A DNA stretch of 64,000 bases from Pseudomonas rubra (GCF_028656935.1 NZ_JAMDGZ010000012.1:1-64000); one strand, 5' to 3'; numbered from the stretch's first letter, positions 1 to 8,550 are shown. Translations and numbers: made by a program. Notes: generated by a model from the sequence alone, not told the origin.

Positions 1-76
1 GTGCCATGGCCTGTAGGAGCGGCGTTGTCAGCCTTGGTGCATGGCGGGAATGCTTGTCGAGGCCACAAGCCGGCGG

Positions 77-140
77 TCTACACGCAATCGCGAGATGTGT
101 AGATACCGATGCCCATCGTGGGGCAAGCCCGCTCCCACTT
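77..140. repeat. Hairpin and single REP-like element
   Basis: The 7-bp arms TCTACAC (77-83) and GTGTAGA (97-103) can pair. They are followed by a P. putida-type REP arm (about 114-137, catcgtggggcaagcccgct and on). A second partial arm lies near position 11. No coding potential is apparent in bases 1-193, so this looks like intergenic REP sequence upstream of the first gene. Confidence 0.6.
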
Positions 141-193
141 GCTCCGCGATAAACGACCCGATATGGTCGGCGCCTTCACAGCAAGGGGCGCAC

Positions 194-1072
194 ATGGGCT
201 ATTTATTGATCGTCGCGCTGATCCAGGCGTTTTCCTTCAGCCTGATCGGCGAGTACCTGGCCGGCCATGTCGACAGCTATTTCGCTGTACTGGCGCGGGT
301 GTTGCTCGCCGGGCTGGTATTCCTGCCGCTGACCCGCTGGCGCCAGGTCGAACCGCGCTTCATGCGCTCGATGCTGCTGATCGGCGCGCTGCAATACGGC
401 ATCACCTATGTCTGCCTGTACTTGAGCTTTCGCGTGCTGACGGTGCCGGAGGTGCTGCTGTTCACCATCCTCACGCCCTTGCACGTGACCTTGATCGAGG
501 ACGCGCTCAATCGGCGCTTCAATCCCTGGGCACTGGTCGCGGCGCTGGTGGCGGTTGCCGGTGCGGCGGTGATTCGTTTCGACAGCATCAGCCCGGACTT
601 CTTCATGGGCTTTTTGCTGCTGCAACTGGCCAACTTCACCTATGCCGCCGGGCAGGTGCTGTACCGTCACCTGATCGCCCGTAACCCCAGCGACCTGCCG
701 CATTACCGGCGCTTTGGCTATTTCTACCTGGGCGCCTTGCTGGTGGTGCTGCCGGCCTTTCTGCTGTTCGGCAACGCCCAGCACCTGCCGAGCACTGACG
801 TGCAATGGCTGGTGCTGCTGTTCCTGGGCTTGTGCCCGACGGCGCTGGGCTTGTACTGGTGGAACAAGGGCGCCTGCCTGGTCTCAGGCGCAACCTTGGC
901 GGTGATGAACAACCTGCATGTGCCGGTCGGCTTGCTGCTCAACCTGCTGATCTGGAACCAGCACGAGCCATTGGGCCGGTTGTTCATCGGCGGGGCAGTG
1001 ATTCTGGCGTCGCTATGGCTCAGTCGTCTCGGCACTCAGCGCCCGCTGCTGGCTGGGCAAGGTCGAGGGTAA
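194..1072 (+). CDS. DMT-superfamily transporter, EamA domain
   Basis: An inner-membrane protein of 292 aa with about ten hydrophobic segments in two EamA-type halves, the usual size for drug/metabolite exporters. The ATG at 194 is chosen because it opens directly into the first membrane helix (MGYLLIVALIQAF); the open frame extends upstream to 41 only through REP-like intergenic sequence. The substrate cannot be told; relatives export amino acids or other metabolites. Its 3' end overlaps the convergent MscS gene by 60 bases. Family assignment is secure, substrate unknown. Confidence 0.85.
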   Translation: MGYLLIVALIQAFSFSLIGEYLAGHVDSYFAVLARVLLAGLVFLPLTRWRQVEPRFMRSMLLIGALQYGITYVCLYLSFRVLTVPEVLLFTILTPLHVTLIEDALNRRFNPWALVAALVAVAGAAVIRFDSISPDFFMGFLLLQLANFTYAAGQVLYRHLIARNPSDLPHYRRFGYFYLGALLVVLPAFLLFGNAQHLPSTDVQWLVLLFLGLCPTALGLYWWNKGACLVSGATLAVMNNLHVPVGLLLNLLIWNQHEPLGRLFIGGAVILASLWLSRLGTQRPLLAGQGRG

Positions 1073-2314
1073 CAGGCCTGCGCGCAGGTCGTTGCCGCTG
1101 GGTTGCTGGTACAGGCTCAGGCCAAACTCCGGCAACACCGCCAGCAGGTAATCGAAGATATCGCCCTGGATACGCTCGTACTCGGCCCACACCGTGGTGC
1201 GGGTAAAGCAGTAGATTTCCAGCGGCACGCCTTGGGCGGTGGTCTGCATCTGGCGGACCATGCAGGTCATGTTCGGCTGGATGTCCGGGTGGCTCTTGAG
1301 ATAAGCCAGGGCGTAGGCGCGGAAGGTGCCGATGTTGGTCATGCGTCGACGGTTGGCGGACAGCTCGGCAACATTACCCTGGGCCTCGTTCCAGACCTTC
1401 AGCTCGCTGCGCTTGCGGGCGATGTAGTCGGTCAACAGGCGCACTTCACCCAGGCGCTGCTCCTCATCGTTGCGCAGGAAACGCACACCACCGGCATCGA
1501 TGAACAGGCTGCGCTTGATCCGTCGCCCGCCCGATTGCTGCATGCCGCGCCAGTTCTTGAACGACTCGGACATCAAGCGCCAGGTGGGAATGGAGACGAT
1601 GGTTTTGTCGAAGTTCTGCACCTTGACCGTGTGCAGGGTGATGTCCACCACATCGCCGTCGGCGCCCACCTGGGGCATCTCGATCCAGTCGCCGACCCGC
1701 AGCATGTCGTTGCTGGTCAGTTGCACGCTGGCGACGAACGACAGCAGGGTGTCCTTGTAGACCAGCAGGATGACCGCCGACATGGCACCCAGGCCAGAGA
1801 GCAGCAACAGCGGCGAGCGGTCGATCAAGGTGGCGACGATGACGATGGCGCCGAACACGAACAGAACCATCTTGGCCAGTTGCACATAGCCCTTGATCGA
1901 GCGGGTACGGGCATGTTCGGTGCGCGCGTAGATGTCCAGCAGGGCGTCGAGCAGGGCGCTCAGGGCCAGGGTCAGGAACAGGATGGTAAAGGCCAGGGCC
2001 ACGTTGCCGAGGAAATGCTGGCTGGTGGCGCTCAGCTCCGGCACCAGCTTCAAGCCGAATTGCACCACCAGTGAAGGGGTGGTCTGGGCCAGACGCTGGA
2101 ATACCTTGTTCTCGCGCAGGTCATTGACCCAGTGCAGGGCCGGCTGGCGTCCCAGCAGGCGCGCAGCATGCAGTACCAGAAAACGCGCTACGCGGCCGAG
2201 CACCAGGGCAATCACCAGCAGTACGCCAAGGCCGATACCGGCGTGCAGGACCGGGTGCTGATCGAGAGTGCCCCAGAGGTCCAGGGTGTTTTGCCACATC
2301 TGTTGAATGTCCAT
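1013..2314 (-). CDS. MscS-family mechanosensitive channel (YbdG-like)
   Basis: Small-conductance mechanosensitive channel family protein of 433 aa from the ATG at 2314; a TTG 24 bases upstream (2338) is an alternative. Several N-terminal membrane helices precede the pore-lining TM3 (GLGAMSAVILLVYKDTLL) and the conserved start of the beta domain (SNDMLRVGDWIEM). The size and long C-terminal cytoplasmic region resemble E. coli YbdG more than the short MscS. The expected role is release of solutes on hypo-osmotic shock. It overlaps the preceding EamA gene tail to tail. Confidence 0.88.
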   Translation of the reverse strand: MDIQQMWQNTLDLWGTLDQHPVLHAGIGLGVLLVIALVLGRVARFLVLHAARLLGRQPALHWVNDLRENKVFQRLAQTTPSLVVQFGLKLVPELSATSQHFLGNVALAFTILFLTLALSALLDALLDIYARTEHARTRSIKGYVQLAKMVLFVFGAIVIVATLIDRSPLLLLSGLGAMSAVILLVYKDTLLSFVASVQLTSNDMLRVGDWIEMPQVGADGDVVDITLHTVKVQNFDKTIVSIPTWRLMSESFKNWRGMQQSGGRRIKRSLFIDAGGVRFLRNDEEQRLGEVRLLTDYIARKRSELKVWNEAQGNVAELSANRRRMTNIGTFRAYALAYLKSHPDIQPNMTCMVRQMQTTAQGVPLEIYCFTRTTVWAEYERIQGDIFDYLLAVLPEFGLSLYQQPSGNDLRAGLLPSTLPSQQRALSAETTEP

Positions 2315-2458
2315 AACCGTGTCGAAAGGTGTCCGCAAGTCGAAAACAGGGCCATTAGAGCGCGGATCGGCAAGAAGTTGCCAAAAGAAATTCGGCGCCG
2401 ACGCCGGAAAACGTTACCCTATGCAACTGAATTTTTTGCACATGCCCGAGGTACACCC

Positions 2459-3784
2459 GTGTTTTCCCAATTCGCCCTGCACGAACGCCTGCTCAAAGCC
2501 GTGGCCGAGCTGAAATTTGTCGAGCCGACGCCGGTGCAGGCAGCGGCCATTCCTCTGGCGTTGCAAGGGCGTGACCTGCGGGTAACGGCGCAAACCGGTA
2601 GCGGCAAGACCGCAGCCTTCGTTCTGCCGATGCTCAACCGCCTGGTTGACCTCAAGCAGAAGCGCGTGGAGATTCGCGCCCTGGTGCTGCTGCCCACCCG
2701 CGAGCTTGCACAGCAAACCCTCAAGGAAGTCGAGCGCTTCTCCCAGTTCACCTTCATCAAGGCCGGCCTGATCACTGGCGGTGAAGACTTCAAGGAACAG
2801 GCCGCGATGCTGCGCAAGGTGCCGGACGTGCTGATCGGCACCCCGGGCCGTCTGCTCGAGCAGCTCAATGCCGGCAACCTGCACCTGGAGCATGTCCAGG
2901 TGATCGTGCTCGACGAAGCCGACCGCATGCTCGACATGGGCTTTGCCGAAGACGTCGAGCGCCTGTGCAACGAATGCCCGAACCGCGAGCAGACCATGCT
3001 GTTCTCCGCCACCACCGGCGGTGCCGGCCTGCGCGACATGATCGGCAAGGTCCTGAAAACCCCTGAGCACCTGATGCTCAACAGCGTCAGCCAACTGGCC
3101 GAGGGCACCCGTCAGCAGATCATCACCGCTGACCACAACCAGCACAAAGAACAGATCGTGCAGTGGCTGCTGCAGAACGAGACCTACGACAAGGCGATCA
3201 TCTTCACCAACACCCGGGTGATGGCTGACCGCATCTACGGGCACCTGGTGGCCAAGGACTACAAGGCGTTCGTGCTGCACGGCGACAAGGACCAGAAGGA
3301 CCGCAAGCTGGCCATCGAGCGCCTCAAGCAAGGCGGCGCCAAGATCCTCGTGGCGACCGACGTCGCTGCCCGCGGCCTGGACGTCGATGGCCTGGACCTG
3401 GTGATCAACTTCGACATGCCGCGCAGCGGCGACGAGTACGTGCACCGCATTGGCCGTACCGGCCGCGCCGGTAACGAAGGCCTGGCAGTGTCGCTGATCT
3501 GCCACGGCGACTGGAACCTGATGTCGAGCATCGAGCGCTACCTGAAGCAGACCTTCGAACGCCGGGTGATCAAGGAAGTCAAAGGAACCTACAGCGGGCC
3601 GAAGAAGGTCAAGGCCTCGGGCAAGGCTGCTGGCGTGAAAAAGAAAAAGACTGACAAGAAGGGCGACAAGAAGGTAGTTGCCAAGCGCAAGCCAACGGCC
3701 AAGCCAAAACCTAATGCACCGCTGGCCAGCTCCGATGGCCTGGCGCCGCTCAAGCGTCGCAAGCCGGCGCCGGCTGCGGAGTAA
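2459..3784 (+). CDS. DEAD-box ATP-dependent RNA helicase
   Basis: A 441-aa helicase that unwinds RNA, probably in ribosome assembly or mRNA turnover. Visible motifs in order: Q motif (F..PTPVQ), Walker A AQTGSGKT, PTRELAQQ, DEAD (VLDEADRM), SAT, and HRIGRTGRAG. The last 60 residues are rich in lysine, typical of an RNA-binding tail in RhlE/SrmB-like proteins. The GTG at 2459 is taken as start because it follows gaggtacacc at good spacing and gives the usual N-terminus (VFSQFALHERLL); the frame stays open upstream without similarity. The exact paralogue (RhlB, RhlE or SrmB type) is not resolved. Confidence 0.9.
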   Translation: MFSQFALHERLLKAVAELKFVEPTPVQAAAIPLALQGRDLRVTAQTGSGKTAAFVLPMLNRLVDLKQKRVEIRALVLLPTRELAQQTLKEVERFSQFTFIKAGLITGGEDFKEQAAMLRKVPDVLIGTPGRLLEQLNAGNLHLEHVQVIVLDEADRMLDMGFAEDVERLCNECPNREQTMLFSATTGGAGLRDMIGKVLKTPEHLMLNSVSQLAEGTRQQIITADHNQHKEQIVQWLLQNETYDKAIIFTNTRVMADRIYGHLVAKDYKAFVLHGDKDQKDRKLAIERLKQGGAKILVATDVAARGLDVDGLDLVINFDMPRSGDEYVHRIGRTGRAGNEGLAVSLICHGDWNLMSSIERYLKQTFERRVIKEVKGTYSGPKKVKASGKAAGVKKKKTDKKGDKKVVAKRKPTAKPKPNAPLASSDGLAPLKRRKPAPAAE

Positions 3785-3795
3785 GCGCCAGCCTC

Positions 3796-3859
3796 ATCGC
3801 TGGCAAGCCAGCTCCCACAGGTTCTTTGCAGTCCTTGTGGGAGCTGGCTTGCCAGCGAT
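3796..3859. repeat. REP pair, perfect 24-bp inverted repeat
   Basis: The arms at 3796-3819 and 3836-3859 are exact reverse complements (atcgctggcaagccagctcc... and its complement) with a 16-base loop. It lies between the convergent helicase gene and the small exported-protein gene, where it may act as a bidirectional transcript end or mRNA stabiliser. Confidence 0.85.
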
Positions 3860-3874
3860 AGTGTTATCCCGATT

Positions 3875-4144
3875 TCAAGTCCTCTTCTCAGCGGTCTTCA
3901 GTACCTGCAACCGCTTGTCGATCAGCTGACATTTGTCCGGCAAATCCTTGCTGGCACTCTCAAGCTTCATCCCGCGCAATTCATCGTTGATCTCCTTGGC
4001 TTTTTGCGGATTCTGCTCCGTCAGCTTGCTCACTTCTTTGGCCAGTTCTTCGCGTTTGTCCGTCGCTTCCTCCAGCGTGCAGGCCCAGCTGGGAAGGGCC
4101 AGCAACAGGCTGGCGGCGGCTGCAATGTTCAACAGGGTCTTCAT
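3875..4144 (-). CDS. Small exported protein, unknown function
   Basis: An 89-aa protein with a clear signal peptide (MKTLLNIAAAASLLLALPSWA), so probably periplasmic. The mature part is highly charged and predicted helical, with two cysteines: one just after the cleavage region and one near the C-terminus (LPDKCQLIDK). The ATG at 4144 is chosen over a codon 18 bases upstream because AGGAG sits at ideal spacing. The lipobox is poor (SWAC), so a lipoprotein is possible but not favoured. I do not recognise a family beyond conserved Pseudomonas hypotheticals. Confidence 0.72.
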   Translation of the reverse strand: MKTLLNIAAAASLLLALPSWACTLEEATDKREELAKEVSKLTEQNPQKAKEINDELRGMKLESASKDLPDKCQLIDKRLQVLKTAEKRT

Positions 4145-4270
4145 CGGCAGGCTCCTGTGCAATCAAGGTGAGGTCTTGCGGTTGAGCCTGGCCAGGGCAG
4201 CAAAGTTCAGTCGAACCGCAGCCGCGCCCATCGGTCACAACCTTACCTACCCCTGATTGAGGTTACGCTG

Positions 4271-4663
4271 ATGAGCACCTATGACTGGGACTTGATCGAA
4301 CGCCTGCTGCACGAGGCGCAGAACAGCGCCGGGCACAGTTTCACCCCCAGACCCTATGCCGAGCAACATGCGGCCCAGCTCGCGGCGCAAGGCGCGTCGC
4401 CTGGCGATCTGGATCATCTGAAAACGCTGGCATGTGATTACGAAAAGATACTGTTTGAGCGCGGTTACATCGCTTCGCGGCCGGAAGATCAAGGCGGTAA
4501 CGGTGAAAACTTTGTCCTTACTGAGCGCGGCTCGCGGCTGTTGAGCCTGCTCGACAGTAGCATTCCGGGCAACGAGCACCCACGCCAGGTACTGGATGAA
4601 CAGATTGATCCTCTGGACCAGGCAACCTTCGATACAGTGGCGTGCAACGCGCAGATTGCCTGA
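4271..4663 (+). CDS. DUF2513-like hypothetical protein
   Basis: A 130-aa soluble protein. The opening (YDWDLIERLLHEA), a central helical part (LDHLKTLACDYEKILFERGYI) and a closing segment (FVLTERGSRLLSLL) resemble the DUF2513 family, whose layout suggests a winged helix. No catalytic motif is seen. The ATG at 4271 follows gaggttacgctg. The stop codon lies inside a 17-base palindrome (4656-4672, TTGCCTGAATCAGGCAA). Family assignment is tentative. Confidence 0.68.
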   Translation: MSTYDWDLIERLLHEAQNSAGHSFTPRPYAEQHAAQLAAQGASPGDLDHLKTLACDYEKILFERGYIASRPEDQGGNGENFVLTERGSRLLSLLDSSIPGNEHPRQVLDEQIDPLDQATFDTVACNAQIA

Positions 4664-4772
4664 ATCAGGCAACACAAGGCTGGCATTGAGCGGTCGGAGC
4701 CGCTGATAATCGGCGCTGGATTCACTTCTGCCGAGAAACCGCCATGTCGTTGCCTGATACCGGGGGCGCCCG

Positions 4773-5699
4773 ATGAGCGCCATCCGCCGCAATACCGATG
4801 CCTTTGCCTTGCAAGTGATGCTGGTGCTGTGCCTGATCTGGGGCATCCAGCAGGTCATGATCAAGTGGGCGGCGCCAGATATCGCCCCGGTGATGCAGCA
4901 GGCCATGCGTTCGGGCATGGCGGCGCTGCTAGTCGGCTTGTTGATGTGTTTTCGCGGCGGTTGGGACCAGGTTGCTAGCACCTGGCGCGGCGGCCTGTTG
5001 GCCGGGGCATTGTTTGGACTGGAGTTTCTGTTCATCGCTGAAGGTTTGAAACTGACCTCGGCGGCGCACATGTCGGTGTTTCTCTACACCGCGCCGGTAT
5101 TTACCGCCCTGGGCCTGCACTTCATGCTGCCGAGCGAACGCTTGCGCCCCCTGCAATGGCTCGGCATTTTGCTGGCGTTCGGCGGCATTGCCTTTGCCTT
5201 TGCCGGTGGCGTCTCGCTGGAGCAGCTGGATGGGCGCATGTTGCTCGGTGATGCCTTTGGCGTGCTGGCGGGCCTGGCTTGGGGCGCGACCACCGTGGTG
5301 GTGCGCGCCTCGCGGCTGTCCGAGGCCCCGGCGACCTTGACCCTGTTCTACCAACTGGCAGTGGGTTTTATCGGCTTGCTGCTGATTGCTGTGGCCAGTG
5401 GCCAGGTCAGCCACGTGCAGTTCACCCCGCTGTCGATTGGCAGCTTGCTGTTCCAGGGCCTGATCGTGTCGTTCTTCAGCTACCTGACCTGGTTCTGGTT
5501 GCTGCGCCGTTACCTGGCGTCGAACCTGGCGGTGTTCTCTTTCATCACGCCCTTGTTCGGGGTGACCTTCGGTGTGCTGCTGCTCGGTGAGCCACTGAGC
5601 CTGAACTTCGTCCTCGGGGCAGTCCTGGTGTTGTTCGGGGTGACGCTGGTCAGCGCTGAGCAGTGGGTGCGCCGACGCCTGCGCAGCCTGCTCGGCTAG
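4773..5699 (+). CDS. DMT-superfamily transporter, EamA domain
   Basis: A 308-aa inner-membrane protein with two EamA repeats and about ten membrane helices. Conserved features include LCLIWGIQQVMIKW at the start of the first repeat and WGATTVVVRASRL at the start of the second. It is probably an exporter of amino acids or other metabolites; the substrate is not visible. The start at 4773 is preceded by gggggcg. It stands alone between a hypothetical gene and the Anr-controlled small locus. Confidence 0.85.
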   Translation: MSAIRRNTDAFALQVMLVLCLIWGIQQVMIKWAAPDIAPVMQQAMRSGMAALLVGLLMCFRGGWDQVASTWRGGLLAGALFGLEFLFIAEGLKLTSAAHMSVFLYTAPVFTALGLHFMLPSERLRPLQWLGILLAFGGIAFAFAGGVSLEQLDGRMLLGDAFGVLAGLAWGATTVVVRASRLSEAPATLTLFYQLAVGFIGLLLIAVASGQVSHVQFTPLSIGSLLFQGLIVSFFSYLTWFWLLRRYLASNLAVFSFITPLFGVTFGVLLLGEPLSLNFVLGAVLVLFGVTLVSAEQWVRRRLRSLLG

Positions 5700-5767
5700 C
5701 CTGTGTGCGCAATCGATTTGTAACAAGGGGAAACAGTTACCCAGGCTACGGTAGTAGCGGTCAGTGC

Positions 5768-5781
5768 TTGATCACGATCAA
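5768..5781. promoter_or_regulatory. Anr/FNR box, perfect consensus
   Basis: TTGATCACGATCAA matches the Anr/FNR consensus TTGAT-N4-ATCAA at every defined position. Its centre lies about 120 bases before the ATG of the 41-aa ORF. If it sits at -41.5, transcription would start near 5816 and leave a leader of about 80 bases. This predicts induction by low oxygen. Confidence 0.85.
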
Positions 5782-5894
5782 ACTTGGCTTTGGTTGTATG
5801 TTTTTGACATGCGCAATGTAAGACATCGGGCTATGATCTGTATGAAGCATCGCAGGATTTACTCGCCGTGCAGGCTGACCCGTAAGGGGGAGTT

Positions 5895-6020
5895 ATGACA
5901 AACCATCTGTACAACTGGCTCCACGACCTGGCCGTCGCCCTGGGCCTGCTGCCGCCACCGCTACAGCCGGTGCCGATCCCCACCGACGAAGAACGGCGCA
6001 AGCGCCAGCCACGTCGCTAA
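5895..6020 (+). CDS. PA1414-family small protein / low-oxygen transcript
   Basis: A 41-aa ORF: MTNHLYNWLHDLAVALGLL, a proline-rich middle, and a basic end (RRKRQPRR). The RBS aagggggag lies 5 bases before the ATG. It resembles the Pseudomonas PA1414 family. As I recall, the PA1414 locus of P. aeruginosa produces the Anr-dependent small RNA SicX, so the transcript may matter as much as the peptide. The perfect Anr box upstream supports that reading. Its last bases run into the terminator of the convergent symporter gene. Confidence is good that this is a real locus, moderate that the peptide is functional. Confidence 0.7.
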   Translation: MTNHLYNWLHDLAVALGLLPPPLQPVPIPTDEERRKRQPRR

Positions 6021-6059
6021 AACAAAACGGCCGCCGCATCATGGCTGATGCGACGGCCG
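6019..6059 (-). terminator. Intrinsic terminator of the symporter gene
   Basis: Arms 6028-6041 and 6046-6059 form a 13-bp stem with one mismatch and a 4-base loop. Read on the minus strand the stem is followed by TTTTGTTTT. It lies just past the symporter stop codon. No U tract follows on the plus strand, so it serves the minus-strand gene best. Confidence 0.85.
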
Positions 6060-6074
6060 CGCTACTGCAGACGG

Positions 6075-7466
6075 TCAGGCCAGGTTGACGGCACCCGCCG
6101 GACGCCGGGACATCAGGCTGATCAGCACGAAGCTGACCAGGCCAATCGCCAAACTGTAGTAAATTGGCGTGTTGGCATCCATCCCATCCTTGATCATGAA
6201 CACCAGGGCGGTGACGAAGCCCAAGGTCATGCTGGTGATCGCCGCGGCGGTGGTGGCGCGCTTCCAGTAGATGGCGCCAATCAGCGGAATCAGCATGCCA
6301 CCCACCAACAGGTTGTAGGCCAGGGTCAGGGCGCTGATCACATCGTTGACCACCAGGGCGATAGCCAGTACGACCATGCCGGTCAGGCAGGTGAACAGGC
6401 GGTTGATGCCCAGGCTCGACTGCTTGCCCCCGCGCAGTTTTGGCAGCAAATCTTCGGTCAGTACCGTGGACGCTGCGAGCAAGCCGGCGCTGGCGGTGGA
6501 CATCATCGCGGCCAGGGCTGCGGCCATCAGCAAACCACGAATACCGTCTGGCAAGGTCGATTTGATCACTGCAGCGAAGGCGTTGTTGGGGTTGCCCAGG
6601 TCAGGCATCAGCACATGGGCAGCCATGCCGATCAGCGCGCATGCCAGGCCGTAGAACACACAGTAGACACCGGCGGTGGTACCGGCGTACTTGGCGACTT
6701 TTTCGTCACGGGCAGTGAAGACCCGCTGCCAGATATCCTGGCCGATGAGGATGCCGAAGAAGTAGATCAGGAAGTAGGTGATGATGGTGTCCCAACCGAT
6801 GGTGGTCAGGCTGAAGCTGGCTTCAGGCAGCTTGCTCACCAGTTCGTCCCAGCCCCCGACCTTGTACAGGCAGACCGGCAACAGGATGAACATCAAACCG
6901 ACGGTCTTGATTACAAACTGCACGATATCGGTCAGGGTCAGCGACCACATGCCACCGATGGTCGAGTAGATCACCACCACGCCACCGCCGAGCAGGATCG
7001 AGATCCAGAACGGCAGGTCGAGCAGTACTTCAAGTACGGTACCGATGGCCAGGATCGAGGTCACGCCGATCATCAGCGCATACGCCAGCATGATCGCGGC
7101 ACTGGCCTGGCGGGCCATGGGGTTGTAGCGGCGCTCAAGCACCTGGGTCACGGTAAAAATTCGCAGGCGCAGCAGCGGTTTGGCCAGGAACAGGTTCAGG
7201 GCAATGATGCCCATGCCCAAGGCTGCGCACAGCCAGAAACCGGAAATGCCGTGCACGTAGCCCAGGCGGACAGTGCCCACGGTGGAGGCTCCGCCCAGCA
7301 CGGTGGTGGCCATTGTTCCCATGTACAGGACCGGGCCCAGGTTGCGCCCGGCCACCAGGTAATCTTCATGGGTTTTTGCCCGGCGCATGCCAAACCAGCC
7401 AAGCGCGAGCATGCCGGCGGCATAGATCAGAACAACGAATATGTCCAAGGCCATGGGTGTCTCCAA
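6075..7466 (-). CDS. Sodium:solute symporter (SSF family)
   Basis: A 463-aa inner-membrane protein with about 13 membrane segments and SSF signatures such as GGASTVGTVRLGYVHGISGFW and a FAAVIKSTLPDGIRGLL-like loop. It lies 133 bases downstream of guanidinobutyrase on the same strand, so it probably brings in 4-guanidinobutyrate or a related guanidino or carboxylate substrate with sodium. That substrate is inferred from context only. The same pairing of symporter with gbuA is, as I recall, present in P. aeruginosa (PA1418-PA1421). Confidence 0.88.
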   Translation of the reverse strand: METPMALDIFVVLIYAAGMLALGWFGMRRAKTHEDYLVAGRNLGPVLYMGTMATTVLGGASTVGTVRLGYVHGISGFWLCAALGMGIIALNLFLAKPLLRLRIFTVTQVLERRYNPMARQASAAIMLAYALMIGVTSILAIGTVLEVLLDLPFWISILLGGGVVVIYSTIGGMWSLTLTDIVQFVIKTVGLMFILLPVCLYKVGGWDELVSKLPEASFSLTTIGWDTIITYFLIYFFGILIGQDIWQRVFTARDEKVAKYAGTTAGVYCVFYGLACALIGMAAHVLMPDLGNPNNAFAAVIKSTLPDGIRGLLMAAALAAMMSTASAGLLAASTVLTEDLLPKLRGGKQSSLGINRLFTCLTGMVVLAIALVVNDVISALTLAYNLLVGGMLIPLIGAIYWKRATTAAAITSMTLGFVTALVFMIKDGMDANTPIYYSLAIGLVSFVLISLMSRRPAGAVNLA

Positions 7467-7491
7467 TTATCTTTATTATGGTGAGATCGAT

Positions 7492-7519
7492 CCCGGCGCC
7501 AGGCAGGCCTGACGCCGGG
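7492..7519. other. Hairpin between gbuA and symporter gene
   Basis: CCCGGCG (7492-7498) pairs with CGCCGGG (7513-7519), with an inner CAGG/CCTG stem. No U tract follows on the minus strand, so it is more likely a processing or stability element between two co-transcribed genes than a terminator. Confidence 0.5.
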
Positions 7520-7599
7520 TCATTCATCTATTCAGCGAGCTGTCGTTGCAGCCCGGCTGTCATGGCTCCTGCCCTGTTGCAATTCCTGGTACACAACCG

Positions 7600-8550
7600 T
7601 TAGCGACGAACCACACCCGGCAGCGCACAGAGCATTTCGTAAAGCAGGTTGGCACCGAGCAGCGAAGTGTTGCCGGTGGTGTCATAGGGTGGCGAGACTT
7701 CCACCAGGTCGCAGCCGATCAGGTCCAGGCCCTGGCAACCACGGATGATTTCCATTGCTTGGATGGTGGTCAGGCCGCCGATTTCCGGGGTGCCGGTGCC
7801 GGGCGCCCAGGCCGGGTCGATACCGTCGATGTCGAAGCTCAGGTACACCGGGCCGCCGCCGACTTTCTCGCGCACTTCGGCCATCAACGGCGCCAGCGAC
7901 TTGTGCCAGCATTCTTCAGCCTGAACCACACGGAAGCCCTGCTTGCGGCTCCAGTTGAAGTCTTCGGCGGTGTAGCCCTGGGCGCGCAGGCCGATCTGCA
8001 CCACGCGGTCGCAGTCCAGCAGGCCTTCTTCGACGGCGCGGCGGAAGGTGGTGCCATGGGCGATCTTCTCGCCGAACATGTGATCGTTGACGTCAGCGTG
8101 GGCATCGATGTGCACCAGCCCGACCTTGCCGTGCTTCTTGTGGATCGCCCGCAGGATCGGCAGGGTGATGGTGTGGTCGCCGCCCATGGTCATGGGGATG
8201 ACGTTGTGTTCCAGGATCTGGTCGTAGGCTTCTTCAATGATCCGCACGGCGTCGAGCAGGTTGAAGGTGTTGATGGCGACGTCGCCGATATCGGCAACCG
8301 ACAACGAATCGAAGGGCGCAGCGCCAGTGGCCATGTTGTAAGGGCGGATCATCACCGATTCGGCGCGGATCTGCCGGGGGCCGAAGCGGGTCCCGGAGCG
8401 CAGCGAGGTGCCGATGTCCAGCGGGATACCAATGAACGCGGCATCCAGGCCTTCGGCGCTTTGCAGGTGGGGGAGACGGAGCATGGTGGCGATGCCGCCG
8501 AAGCGCGGCATTTCGTTGCCGCCCAGTGGTTGGTGCAGAATCTTGTCCAC
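7600..8550 (-). CDS. gbuA: Guanidinobutyrase (ureohydrolase family)
   Basis: A 316-aa cytoplasmic Mn-dependent ureohydrolase. It should hydrolyse 4-guanidinobutyrate to 4-aminobutyrate and urea in the arginine decarboxylase/transaminase catabolic routes. Metal-binding motifs are intact: GGDHT (residues 123-127), DAHAD (149-153) and SFDIDGIDP near 240. Agmatinase is the main alternative, but the divergent LysR gene and the adjoining SSF symporter match the gbuA-gbuR arrangement. It is transcribed away from gbuR across a 221-base gap that holds a likely operator. Confidence 0.86.
   Translation of the reverse strand: MDKILHQPLGGNEMPRFGGIATMLRLPHLQSAEGLDAAFIGIPLDIGTSLRSGTRFGPRQIRAESVMIRPYNMATGAAPFDSLSVADIGDVAINTFNLLDAVRIIEEAYDQILEHNVIPMTMGGDHTITLPILRAIHKKHGKVGLVHIDAHADVNDHMFGEKIAHGTTFRRAVEEGLLDCDRVVQIGLRAQGYTAEDFNWSRKQGFRVVQAEECWHKSLAPLMAEVREKVGGGPVYLSFDIDGIDPAWAPGTGTPEIGGLTTIQAMEIIRGCQGLDLIGCDLVEVSPPYDTTGNTSLLGANLLYEMLCALPGVVRR

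Noticed and set aside
3875..4144. Lipoprotein assignment for the 89-aa exported protein
   Set aside because: The cysteine follows SWA rather than a normal lipobox (LAG/LSA type).
4656..4672. Palindrome TTGCCTGAATCAGGCAA as a terminator
   Set aside because: It overlaps the stop codon, has no loop beyond three bases and no following T run; left as an unexplained palindrome.
6048..7484. Long plus-strand frame opposite the symporter
   Set aside because: Composition (His/Gln/Gly-rich) is typical of the antisense of membrane-protein genes, and the minus strand encodes a clear SSF symporter.
7600..8550. Agmatinase (speB) as identity
   Set aside because: Motifs alone cannot exclude it, but the divergent LysR gene and SSF symporter fit the guanidinobutyrase locus better.
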